From Elusimicrobia bacterium RIFOXYA2_FULL_50_26 (GTDB taxonomy: Bacteria > Elusimicrobiota > Endomicrobiia > Endomicrobiales > XYA2-FULL-47-53): a stretch of DNA of 36,167 bases. Location: positions 1-36,167 of the forward strand of contig MGVF01000099.1 of NCBI GenBank assembly GCA_001800355.1. The letters run 5' to 3'. Of this stretch, positions 9,059 through 18,041 are shown one piece after another (within the stretch, counting starts at the first letter, position 1; every line of letters begins with the position of its first letter). The notes beneath the pieces are model-generated. The model was not told the DNA's origin. It did not search any database and was given only the letters and a program-made list of their open reading frames with translations. The position numbers and the translations under genes are program-made.

Positions 9059-10931
9059 TTATTCCAAACCTCTGGAACGGCAAACGGACGAGCCGGTTCT
9101 CCGCGCGATGTGCAATAGCCTCGCGCATCGCGGCCCGGATGACGAAGGCATACATATCGGCCGGCACGCGGCTCTCGGTATGCGGCGGCTCTCCATAATT
9201 GACATAAAAACCGGCAACCAGCCGATTTATAACGAAGATAAAACCGTTACGGTAATTTGTAACGGGGAAATATATAATTTCAAACAGCTTAGAGCGGAGC
9301 TTGAAAAGAGCGGCCACCGGTTTTATACCAACAGCGACGTCGAAGTGATCGTTCATCTCTACGAGGAACGCGGCACGGGGCTTCTTCAATCGCTGCGGGG
9401 CATGTTCGCGTTTGCCATATTCGACAGCAAAAAGAACCTGCTTTTTCTTGCCCGCGACCGAATCGGCAAAAAACCGCTTGTCTACACGAAAAACGACGGC
9501 CATCTTGTTTTCGCATCCGAGATCAAATCGCTTCTAGAATTTCCAGGTATCGAAAAAAGCGTAAACCGCGAAGCGATTGACCTTTATCTCACATACCAGT
9601 ACGTACCATCCCCATTAAGCGCATTCAACAACATTTTCAAGCTGCCGCCGGCGCATTTTCTTATTTGCAACGCGGACGGCTCAACACGCATAGAACGTTA
9701 TTGGAACGTTGATTTTACGACAAAATCAAATTTCTCCGCGCGCGAGTGGGAAGAAAGGGTTATTGACAAGCTAAATGAGGCGACGCGCCTGCGCATGATT
9801 AGCGACGTGCCGCTGGGCGCATTCCTTTCCGGAGGGATAGACTCATCCGCCGTCGTCGCGCTTATGGCCGCAGGATCTTCAACGCCGGTAAAAACATTTT
9901 CCATCGGATTCAAGGAAGAGGATTACTCCGAGTTAAAGTACGCCGCCCAGGTTGCGCGCCACGTGGGAAGCGATCACCATGAATTGATAGTTGAACCTGG
10001 AACAGTTGACATACTGCCGAAACTGGCCTGGCATTACAATGAACCGTTCGGGGATTCCTCGGCTCTTCCGTCATATTACGTTGCGCGCGAAACGCGCCGC
10101 TACGTTACCGTAGCCCTTAACGGCGACGGGGGCGACGAAAGTTTTGCCGGCTACCTCCGTTACCGCGCTTTTGTGCTGTCGAAAGCCGTCGCACCGGTTG
10201 CAAAAACGTTGTCGGCGCCGCTTTTGCCGGCTTCATCTTTTTTGTTGAAACATACCTCAAACGCAAATGTGCGCAGGTTACTCAACAGGCTTAACATTTT
10301 CTTATCCGCAATGAACGAACCGCCCGCAAGGCGCAACCTGCGCTGGCACAGCATTTTCAACGATGAACGAAAGGCGGCTCTTTATTCCGCAGACATGAGG
10401 AATCTCCTGGACGGCAAAAACTGTTCTTCACACCTTGAAAACTTGTTTATCGGGGCGCCTGCAAATAATGACATTGACCGGCTTCTATACACGGATATAA
10501 TGTCCTACCTGCCGGAATGCCTGCTGGTTAAAATGGACATAGCATCCATGGCAAATTCACTTGAAGCGCGGAGCCCGTTTTTGGATCACGAGCTTATAGA
10601 ACTTGCCGCGCACATGCCGGCCGGTTTAAAACTGCACGGCCTGACCGGTAAATATATCCTTAAAAAAGCGCTGCGAAATATGCTGCCCGCCGCCATACTT
10701 AACAGGAAAAAAATGGGTTTCGCGATACCGGTTCATCACTGGTTCCGCGGCGATTTGAAAAACTATATCAGCGACATCCTTTTATCTCCGCAATTTCTGC
10801 AAAGAAACTATTTCGATAAAAATGCCGTCGAACGGCTGATAAAGGAACACAACCAGGGAGCGGCGGAACACGGCTACAGGCTCTGGAGCCTTCTGATGCT
10901 GGAACTCTGGCACCGGGCGTATAATTTATGA
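9033..10931 (+). CDS. asnB: Asparagine synthase (glutamine-hydrolysing)
   Basis: MCGICGWF Ntn catalytic Cys2; LAHRGPDDEG; ATP motif LSGGIDSSAV; LVKMDIASMANSLEARSPFLDHEL. Confidence 0.96.
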   Translation: MCGICGWFNYSKPLERQTDEPVLRAMCNSLAHRGPDDEGIHIGRHAALGMRRLSIIDIKTGNQPIYNEDKTVTVICNGEIYNFKQLRAELEKSGHRFYTNSDVEVIVHLYEERGTGLLQSLRGMFAFAIFDSKKNLLFLARDRIGKKPLVYTKNDGHLVFASEIKSLLEFPGIEKSVNREAIDLYLTYQYVPSPLSAFNNIFKLPPAHFLICNADGSTRIERYWNVDFTTKSNFSAREWEERVIDKLNEATRLRMISDVPLGAFLSGGIDSSAVVALMAAGSSTPVKTFSIGFKEEDYSELKYAAQVARHVGSDHHELIVEPGTVDILPKLAWHYNEPFGDSSALPSYYVARETRRYVTVALNGDGGDESFAGYLRYRAFVLSKAVAPVAKTLSAPLLPASSFLLKHTSNANVRRLLNRLNIFLSAMNEPPARRNLRWHSIFNDERKAALYSADMRNLLDGKNCSSHLENLFIGAPANNDIDRLLYTDIMSYLPECLLVKMDIASMANSLEARSPFLDHELIELAAHMPAGLKLHGLTGKYILKKALRNMLPAAILNRKKMGFAIPVHHWFRGDLKNYISDILLSPQFLQRNYFDKNAVERLIKEHNQGAAEHGYRLWSLLMLELWHRAYNL

Positions 10932-10963
10932 ACTGACGTTACGCAAGAAATGCCAAAGTTGCT

Positions 10964-11198
10964 GTCATTGCGAGCGAACAGACTGTGTCATAATTGTCTT
11001 TTGCTCCGTACGTCATACCGGAATCCCTTAAATGCCTTAATCCGGTATCCAGTCTCGACGGAAGATCTGGACTCCGGCTTTCGCCGGAGTGACGAAAACA
11101 GGGGCTTTTGACTATAAAACGTAATTATGACACTGCCTTCTCGCTGTTTCGTATCAAAACGACGAGATTGCTTCGTCGCCAGGGCTCCTCGCAATGAC
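10964..11198. repeat. Nested composite inverted-repeat element (three palindromes inside one another)
   Basis: Outer GTCATTGCGA(GCGA) 10964-10977 / TCGCAATGAC 11189-11198; middle GTGTCATAATT 10985-10995 / AATTATGACAC 11123-11133 (11/11); inner ACTCCGGC-TTTC-GCCGGAGT 11071-11090. Confidence 0.85.
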
Positions 11199-11214
11199 AC
11201 GGAAATGATTTTTG

Positions 11215-11934
11215 ATGGATAAAATGAATACTCTTGTAATAATACCTACATACAACGAGGCCGAAAACATCGGGCGGGTTATACCTGCGATGCGCCTTGC
11301 CACGCCGCAGGCCACGATTCTCGTTGTTGACGATAATTCGCCGGACGGTACCGCGCGCATCGTGGAGAAACTGTCGGCGGCCGACCATCTTGTGAAACTG
11401 GTTGCCAGGGAAAAGAAAAAGGGCCGCGGCAGCGCCGTGCTCGAGGGCATTGCATTCGGTATAAATAACGGTTTCGATCTTATAGCCGAGATGGATGCTG
11501 ATTTATCACACGACCCTGCAGATTTCCCGAAATTGATTGAAAAAACGAAAGAAGCGGACGTCGTTATAGGCTCGCGCTATATCGCCGGCAGCAGCATAAT
11601 TAACTGGCCGGCGGGCCGCAAAATTTTAAGCGCGTGCGCAAACCGGTATATACGCATGAACCTCGGCCTGCCCATAAATGACTGCACTAACGGCTACCGT
11701 GTCTACTCAAGAGCCGCTGCTGAAACAATTATTAAGACAGGCCTGCGCACCAGCGGCCATATTGCATTGTCCGAGATAGCGTACATCCTGTTCATGGCCG
11801 GGTTTACTTTCGGCGAAATACCGGTAACGTTCGTAAACCGCAAATATGGCCGATCCACAACCAATTTTCACGAAATTGCCGCATCGCTTGCGGCTATTCA
11901 TATAATCAAAAATACTAACCGAGTGTCCCTTTAG
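11215..11934 (+). CDS. Polyprenol-phosphate mannosyltransferase (DPM1-like GT2)
   Basis: VIIPTYNEAENIGRVI, VVDDNSPDGTARIVE, EMDADLSHDPADFPKL, VIGSRYIAGSSIINWPAGRKILS. Start may be ATG 11215 or 11224. Confidence 0.92.
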   Translation: MDKMNTLVIIPTYNEAENIGRVIPAMRLATPQATILVVDDNSPDGTARIVEKLSAADHLVKLVAREKKKGRGSAVLEGIAFGINNGFDLIAEMDADLSHDPADFPKLIEKTKEADVVIGSRYIAGSSIINWPAGRKILSACANRYIRMNLGLPINDCTNGYRVYSRAAAETIIKTGLRTSGHIALSEIAYILFMAGFTFGEIPVTFVNRKYGRSTTNFHEIAASLAAIHIIKNTNRVSL

Positions 11935-12052
11935 CAGTTTTAGGTCATTGCGAGCGAGAGCGAAGCAATCTCGACGTTGCTTCTGATTAAAAGCGAGATT
12001 GCCCGCCCTTTGGGCTCGCAATGACGACAACTTCAAAACGCTAAAGAGACAC
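11923..12052. repeat. Composite inverted-repeat (MITE-like) element
   Basis: Outer arms GTGTCCCTTTAGCAGTTTT 11923-11941 / AAAACGCTAAAGAGACAC 12035-12052 (imperfect); GTCATTGCGAGC 11944-11955 / GCTCGCAATGAC 12014-12025 (12/12); GCAATCTCG 11965-11973 / CGAGATTGC 11994-12002 (9/9). Confidence 0.85.
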
Positions 12053-12096
12053 CTAACAGGTAATGCAATTTTTTTTCGTGTAAGGAGATAGGCTAT

Positions 12097-14028
12097 ATGG
12101 GAATACAAATCAGCAACAGCATGGAAAACCATTACGATAAATTTGGATTTAACATCAGGCTTTTCCTGTTTGTTTTTCTCATTTTCAGTTACTGTCTCTA
12201 CCCTATCTGGTTACAACCGGTACCTATGCCGGTCAGGCTTTTGCTGTTGAATGCATTCTATTTCCTCATAGCCGTCCCCATGCTTTTCATTCGTATGAGG
12301 GATGAAACAACGGAAATATCCAGCTCAACTTTCGCGACCCGGCTAAAGGCGCGCGCAGGGGAAATAGCTGCCGTTATATTTGTATCAGCCCTGCATATAC
12401 CGATCATCAACACTCCCATACTTATAGGCGGTGATGAGCAGTCTCATGCCGGCCCGGCCGCTTACCTGCTTGGCCATGTATTTACCGCGATAAACCCGCT
12501 TATCGTACATTTGTTTATGGCCGCATTGGCCGCCTTTCTAATTTTTATCGCCGTACGCCTGCGGAAAAAGCTTTGGCAACCTACGGGAAATACAGCGATT
12601 ATTATAATTGGCTTTATAATTGTAAACCTTTATTTTCTTGTGTTGGCACATAAAGGGTTTTACATGGAAATCGGCAAATGGCAGACTATCCTTCGCTATC
12701 CGCCGTTAAGCAAGTTCTTATACCTTTACGCGTACGGATTGTTCGGTATTCACGAATGGGCGCCGCGGCTGGTTCAATTGCTTTTTGTAGCCGGGGCCGC
12801 GGCCTATGCCGCATCCTTTGCCGAACTTGCAGGCGCAAAGATACAGCGCCCATTTGCAATATTAGTTTTTATGTTGTTTCCTTCCTTCTTCAATCTTGCC
12901 AACAGCGCTGAACTTGAGGGTGGAACCATATTTTTCTTTACGGCGGCATCCTACCATTTTTGCAAGGCGGCCATGCGCATGTCATACAGGGATATGCTGT
13001 TAACTTTTGTTTTCCTTGCTACCGGCCTTTTATACAAGCGCCTTCTAATGGGGCTGCTATTTCTTTTGATCGCTATAACTATTGCTCTTATTATCTTTAA
13101 AAAAGAAAATCGCACGTTTTACTGGAACTTTCTCAAAGGTTTCTGGATACCCATCGCCGCGGGTATGCCGTTTATCCTGATAGGAAAAATATATTACATA
13201 CGCAACGCCGGCCTTATCCTGTCCAACCTTTATGACCCCCGGATACTGGCTACAAATATAAGCCATGTACCACTCACCACTGGATATGTACTTGCCATTA
13301 TTGCGGCGGCTTCATTCGCCTATGTCCTGCTGCGTTTCAAGTGGAAGAATCCTGTCATTAATTATCTAATGGCGCTCTTTATTGTTTACTACATAATGAT
13401 ATCGGCTACCGAAGCCATCGGTTACACGCGGCACTCCCAGCCTTTTTACTTGCCGCTGGCCATATTCATTATCATATTCCTATCGGAAATGTTACGAAAG
13501 ATTCCTTCAAGGGCGGTGACTCTTACCTTTCAAATATGCATTATTACTTTTGCGGTTTATTATTCGCTATTGCAGGAGAATCCATTCCAGAGAACGACAT
13601 TGCTGCAACGCTACACCCAGGTATTTCCTTATAATGAGTTAATGGAATATTTAAATACTATTGAAGGAAATGTACGTGTCTATGCGCCCATGGAAACCGA
13701 CCCGAGCCATTTTTATCTTGCCAAACACGGGCTTGTAAAAAAAATACACTGGGACAGGAAAATACCGTATCCCATTATAAACGATTCGATTAAACGCCAT
13801 CTTGCAGCGACGGAATTCGACTTCGTTTTTATTCCGTACGCAGATACAATTTGCAGTTTACAATTGCAGCCCCGCAAATTGGCTGACGAACTTATCCGGG
13901 AACAAAATTTCAGGGTTGAACGGGTGTTTACATATCACGGGAACACCGCCGTTTTACTGTACAATAATTTGAAAAATAGGTATAATTTATATCGTTATTT
14001 CAATACAAAATTCAAAAAGGATAATTGA
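12097..14028 (+). CDS. ArnT/PMT-like (GT-C) membrane glycosyltransferase
   Basis: About 640 aa polytopic protein; ILRYPPLSKFLYLYAYGLFGIHEWAPRLVQLLFV. SD TAAGGAGA upstream. Confidence 0.75.
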   Translation: MGIQISNSMENHYDKFGFNIRLFLFVFLIFSYCLYPIWLQPVPMPVRLLLLNAFYFLIAVPMLFIRMRDETTEISSSTFATRLKARAGEIAAVIFVSALHIPIINTPILIGGDEQSHAGPAAYLLGHVFTAINPLIVHLFMAALAAFLIFIAVRLRKKLWQPTGNTAIIIIGFIIVNLYFLVLAHKGFYMEIGKWQTILRYPPLSKFLYLYAYGLFGIHEWAPRLVQLLFVAGAAAYAASFAELAGAKIQRPFAILVFMLFPSFFNLANSAELEGGTIFFFTAASYHFCKAAMRMSYRDMLLTFVFLATGLLYKRLLMGLLFLLIAITIALIIFKKENRTFYWNFLKGFWIPIAAGMPFILIGKIYYIRNAGLILSNLYDPRILATNISHVPLTTGYVLAIIAAASFAYVLLRFKWKNPVINYLMALFIVYYIMISATEAIGYTRHSQPFYLPLAIFIIIFLSEMLRKIPSRAVTLTFQICIITFAVYYSLLQENPFQRTTLLQRYTQVFPYNELMEYLNTIEGNVRVYAPMETDPSHFYLAKHGLVKKIHWDRKIPYPIINDSIKRHLAATEFDFVFIPYADTICSLQLQPRKLADELIREQNFRVERVFTYHGNTAVLLYNNLKNRYNLYRYFNTKFKKDN

Positions 14029-14960
14029 TGAAAATACTTGTTACGGGCGGCGCGGGATACATAGGCTCGGTGCTTGTGCCGCAACTTCTTTCTGAAGGCC
14101 ATGGCGTAACCGTAGTAGATAACCTGATGTACGGGCAAAACTCGCTTGTCGAGTGTTGTATCAACCCCATGTTTTCGATTGTGCGCGGCGATGCGCGCGA
14201 TGAAAACCTTGTAAAATCACTGATAAAAACGCATGACGTTATAATCCCGCTCGCGGCTCTCGTCGGAGCTCCGCTATGCGACCGGGACCGCCTGGCCGCA
14301 CGCTCAACCAACACGGACGCCATCAGCCTTATCGCGCGTAACGCATCCCCTTCTCAATGGATAATAATGCCTACTACGAACTCCGGCTACGGCATTGGGC
14401 AAAAAGATAAATTTTGCACCGAGGAAACCCCGATGAACCCCATATCGCTATATGGCGTAACCAAGGTTGAGGCGGAAAAAGCGATACTTGGGCGCGGCAA
14501 CGCGGTGTCTTTGCGGCTTGCCACCGTATTCGGCATGTCGCCGCGTATGCGCATTGACCTGATGGTAAACGATTTTGTTCATCGCGCCGTTACAGACAGA
14601 TTTATCGTTCTGTTCGAGGGACATTTCCGGCGCAACTTTATACACATAAGGGACGTTGCGCGGGCTTTTCTCCACGTGCTTGAAAATTTTAACGCAATGA
14701 AAAACGAACCGTATAACGTCGGGCTTTCCGAGGCGAATCTGACGAAAATAGAGCTTTGCGCCCGCATAAAACAACAGCTTCCCTGTTTCGTATACATGGA
14801 AGCTCCCGTCGGCGAAGACACTGACAAGCGTGATTACCTTGTTTCCAACGAAAAAATAGAAAAAACCGGTTTTAAACCGGCGGTCGGGCTTGATGAAGGA
14901 ATAAAGGAACTCATAAAAGGTTACACCATTATCAGGAATAATAAATACGGAAACAACTGA
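14028..14960 (+). CDS. NAD-dependent epimerase/dehydratase
   Basis: MKILVTGGAGYIGSVLVPQLL GxxGxxG motif; SLYGVTK YxxxK; ATG overlaps upstream stop. Confidence 0.9.
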   Translation: MKILVTGGAGYIGSVLVPQLLSEGHGVTVVDNLMYGQNSLVECCINPMFSIVRGDARDENLVKSLIKTHDVIIPLAALVGAPLCDRDRLAARSTNTDAISLIARNASPSQWIIMPTTNSGYGIGQKDKFCTEETPMNPISLYGVTKVEAEKAILGRGNAVSLRLATVFGMSPRMRIDLMVNDFVHRAVTDRFIVLFEGHFRRNFIHIRDVARAFLHVLENFNAMKNEPYNVGLSEANLTKIELCARIKQQLPCFVYMEAPVGEDTDKRDYLVSNEKIEKTGFKPAVGLDEGIKELIKGYTIIRNNKYGNN

Positions 14961-15940
14961 TGGAAGAAAGAACAATTAAAAAGGCGCTGATAACCGGCGT
15001 AGCGGGATCTGGCGGAAGCTACCTGGCAGATTATATCGCGGAACACCATCCCGGCGTAGAACTCCACGGCATTGCCCGCTGGCACAGCACAAGCGTTCAG
15101 AAAAACCTCGAAAAATGCTCCTCAAAAATACAACTCCACGAGTGCGATCTCACCGATTTTTCCTCAGTATTGCCTGTTCTTACGGGCGTCCGTCCTGACG
15201 CAATTTTCCACATCGCTTCCTATGCCAACGTGCGCGCCTCGTTTTTAACGCCGCTTGCGGTGCTAAACAATAACATCATGGGAACGGCCGTGCTTTTCGA
15301 GGCGGTGCGCGCGGCGGGCATTGAGCCTGTCATCCAGTTATGCAGCACGTCCGAGGTTTACGGCCAGGTTGACCCGAAAAATGTGCCGATTACCGAGGAA
15401 TGCCCGCTTAACCCTTCAAGCCCTTACGCAGTATCAAAAGCCGCGCAGGACCTGATGGGGTTTACCTATTTTCGCAGTTACGGGATGAAAATTATCCGCA
15501 CCCGCATGTTCGCATACTTAAATCCCCGACGCGCAGACCTGTTTGCCACGTCGTTCGCCATGCAGATAGCACGCATAGAACGCGGGCTGCAAAAGGAACT
15601 TGTGCATGGCAATCTTGATTCCGTGCGCACAATCATTGACGTGCGCGACGCCATGGAATCCTACTGGGTGGCTTCGACGCGCTGCGAATTCGGCCAGGCC
15701 TATAACATAGGCGGCACAACCGTAATAAAAGTAGGCGAGCTGCTCGAGCTTTTAAAGAAAATGTCCTCAACAACTATTGCCACGCGCCAGGACCCGGCGC
15801 TGTTAAGGCCTGCCGACGTAACACTGCAAATACCGGATACCTCAAAATTCCAGAATGCAACCGGCTGGAAACCGAAGTATAACTTTGAGGACAGCATCCG
15901 CTACCTTCTCGAATACTGCCGCAAGGCGCAAACCGCATAA
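14960..15940 (+). CDS. GDP-mannose 4,6-dehydratase / GDP-6-deoxymannose reductase-like extended SDR
   Basis: ALITGVAGSGGSYLADYI, DLTDFSSVLPVL, CSTSEVYGQ, NPSSPYAVSKAAQDL (YxxxK). Confidence 0.82.
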   Translation: MEERTIKKALITGVAGSGGSYLADYIAEHHPGVELHGIARWHSTSVQKNLEKCSSKIQLHECDLTDFSSVLPVLTGVRPDAIFHIASYANVRASFLTPLAVLNNNIMGTAVLFEAVRAAGIEPVIQLCSTSEVYGQVDPKNVPITEECPLNPSSPYAVSKAAQDLMGFTYFRSYGMKIIRTRMFAYLNPRRADLFATSFAMQIARIERGLQKELVHGNLDSVRTIIDVRDAMESYWVASTRCEFGQAYNIGGTTVIKVGELLELLKKMSSTTIATRQDPALLRPADVTLQIPDTSKFQNATGWKPKYNFEDSIRYLLEYCRKAQTA

Positions 15941-15943
15941 AAT

Positions 15944-16921
15944 ATGGTTACCATACCCCCGAAAATATTGCTTAACCTCTACCGCGTAATGCTTACCATA
16001 CGCAACCTCCAGAACAAGATAGAAGAGGAGTATCCCAAGGACGGGATGAAAACGCCCGTTCATCTTTACACCGGCCAGGAGGCCATAGCCGCGGGGTTTT
16101 GCGCCCACCTCAACAGCGACGATTACCTTTTTTCGAATTACCGCGGCCACGGGCATTACATCGCCAAAGGCGGGAATCTCGCTGCGCTTGTGGCCGAACT
16201 CTACGGCAGGGAAAGCGGCTGCTCTCGCGGCCGCGGCGGCTCCATGCATCTTGTTGACACGTCGGCAGGCCTGATGGGCGCATCATCCATAGTTGCGGGA
16301 AACATACCGATAGCGGCCGGCGCCGCGCTGGCATTTAAAATGATGCGGGAAAAAAGAGTCTCCGTGGTTTTTTTCGGGGACGGAGCTGTTGACGAGGGCG
16401 TGCTTTATGAAAGCGTCAATTTCGCCGTGTTAAAAAAACTGCCCGTAATATTTGCATGTGAAAACAACTTCTACGCCGTCTGCTCGCCTCAAAGGGCGCG
16501 CCAGCGGCTGGATAACATTTACCGCAGGCTTTCCGGCTGCGGCATTCCCGGCACAAGGATCGGCGGCAACGATGTTGCTGCCGTGTATTTAAAAACAAAA
16601 AACATAATAGCCGGCGTGCGCGGGGGCAAAGGCCCGGCTTTGATAGAGTTTCGCACGTACCGCTGGTGCGGGCATGCGGGCGGCGGCTCCGATGTCAGCC
16701 TTGGCTATCGCACACAGCAGGAACTTGACCGCTGGAAAAGAAAATGCCCGTTGTTATCGCTGGAGCGAAGGCTTATGCGCGAGCGCATATTGACGCCTGA
16801 GCAAAAACTTAAAATTCACAACCACGTAAATGCGGAAATAGAACAGGCATTCGCATCGGCCATAACCAGCCCCTACCCGGATGCAGGGCAATTGTCAAAA
16901 TATGTTTTCAGGGAAAAATAA
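15944..16921 (+). CDS. TPP-dependent 2-oxoacid dehydrogenase E1 alpha-like subunit
   Basis: HLYTGQEAIAAGF, SNYRGHGHYIAKGG, GGSMHLVD, TPP motif GDGAVDEGVLYESVNFAVLKKLPVIFACENN. Confidence 0.92.
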   Translation: MVTIPPKILLNLYRVMLTIRNLQNKIEEEYPKDGMKTPVHLYTGQEAIAAGFCAHLNSDDYLFSNYRGHGHYIAKGGNLAALVAELYGRESGCSRGRGGSMHLVDTSAGLMGASSIVAGNIPIAAGAALAFKMMREKRVSVVFFGDGAVDEGVLYESVNFAVLKKLPVIFACENNFYAVCSPQRARQRLDNIYRRLSGCGIPGTRIGGNDVAAVYLKTKNIIAGVRGGKGPALIEFRTYRWCGHAGGGSDVSLGYRTQQELDRWKRKCPLLSLERRLMRERILTPEQKLKIHNHVNAEIEQAFASAITSPYPDAGQLSKYVFREK

Positions 16922-16924
16922 TCC

Positions 16925-18025
16925 ATGGCACAAAAAATAATTTTCGACTGGGACAGAAAAAGCATAGACAGGGACGAACCGGGGTACAATCACGCCTCAA
17001 AAGGCAACTGCCGCAATATTTCGTACTCGCAAGCCTTGTTCGAAACCTTCGACGCAATATTGTCCACCAACGACAAAGCGTTTATCATGGGCCAGGGCGT
17101 GGACGACTCGCTTGCAATGTTCGGCACCACGCTGAATCTTCACAAAAAATACGGCGCGGCGCGGGTGTTCGACACGCCTCTTTCGGAGGACGGCATGACA
17201 GGCATTGCCGTCGGCGCGGCGCTTGCCGGGATGCGCCCCATATACATGCACAACCGCCCCGATTTCCTGCTTCTTGCAATGAATCAGATTGTAAACCACG
17301 CCTCGAAATGGCATTACATGTTCGGCGGAAGAACCAGCGTGCCGCTTGTTATCTGGGCATGTATCGGCCGGGGATGGGGATCAGGCGCGCAGCACTCACA
17401 GGCTTTGCAGGGGCTTTTCATGCACGTGCCGGGACTTAAACTCGTTATGCCTTCCACTCCCTACGACGCAAAAGGGCTGCTGGTATCAAGCGTGCTGGAT
17501 GAAAACCCCGTCATAATTCTTGAACATCGCTGGGCGCTTAAACACACCGGCCCCGTTCCGCAAAAACTCTACACGATTCCACTGGGCAAAGGCATAGTGC
17601 GCAGGGCCGGCAGGCACATAACCATAGCCGGCACATCGCACATGATAATAGAGGCCATGCGGGCTGCCGACGAACTTCTAAAAATCGGAATCAGCGCCGA
17701 GGTCATTGATCTGCGCACACTAAAACCCCTGGACACGGAAATAATTCTTCAATCCGTAAAAAAAACAGGGGCGTTGCTGGTGGTTGACACGGGTTGGATG
17801 ACCGGCGGCGTCTGCGCGGAGATCATGTCAACCGTAGCGGAACGCGGTATGCAGTACTTGAAAAAACCCATGCGGCGCCTGGCATCGCCCGATGTGCCGA
17901 CGCCCGCAAGCCCCGTGCTTGAAGCCGCATTCTACCCCGGAGTACCCGAAATAATCAAAACCGTAAAAGAAATGTACTCCCTTCTCCCCGTCGGGGAGAA
18001 GGCAAGGATGAGGGGGATAAGATGA
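16925..18025 (+). CDS. TPP-dependent E1 beta-like subunit (transketolase pyrimidine-binding fold)
   Basis: FDTPLSEDGMTGIAVGAALAGMRPIYMHNRPDF, GRGWGSGAQHSQALQGLFMHVPGLKLVMPSTPYDAKGLL, EVIDLRTLKPLD. C-terminal LLPVGEKARMRGIR is repeat-derived. Confidence 0.92.
   Translation: MAQKIIFDWDRKSIDRDEPGYNHASKGNCRNISYSQALFETFDAILSTNDKAFIMGQGVDDSLAMFGTTLNLHKKYGAARVFDTPLSEDGMTGIAVGAALAGMRPIYMHNRPDFLLLAMNQIVNHASKWHYMFGGRTSVPLVIWACIGRGWGSGAQHSQALQGLFMHVPGLKLVMPSTPYDAKGLLVSSVLDENPVIILEHRWALKHTGPVPQKLYTIPLGKGIVRRAGRHITIAGTSHMIIEAMRAADELLKIGISAEVIDLRTLKPLDTEIILQSVKKTGALLVVDTGWMTGGVCAEIMSTVAERGMQYLKKPMRRLASPDVPTPASPVLEAAFYPGVPEIIKTVKEMYSLLPVGEKARMRGIR
17977..18016 (+). repeat. GC-rich palindromic repeat copy R1
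   Basis: CTCCCTTCTCCCCGTCGGGGAGAAGGCAAGGATGAGGGGG, inside the 3' end of the E1-beta ORF. Confidence 0.9.
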
Positions 18026-18041
18026 ATAACCGAGGAAAACC

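Noticed and set aside
8820-9503. 227-aa minus-strand ORF opposite GT4/asnB
   Set aside because: Overlaps two strongly supported + strand genes; no motif.
13958-13986. TATAAT at 13981 as a promoter for the 14028 epimerase
   Set aside because: Inside the upstream CDS with only a poor -35 (TGTACA) at proper spacing; the genes overlap and are probably co-transcribed.
15944-18025. Housekeeping pyruvate dehydrogenase operon
   Set aside because: No E2 lipoyl acyltransferase or E3 gene adjacent; flanked by nucleotide-sugar enzymes. Not fully excluded without phylogeny.
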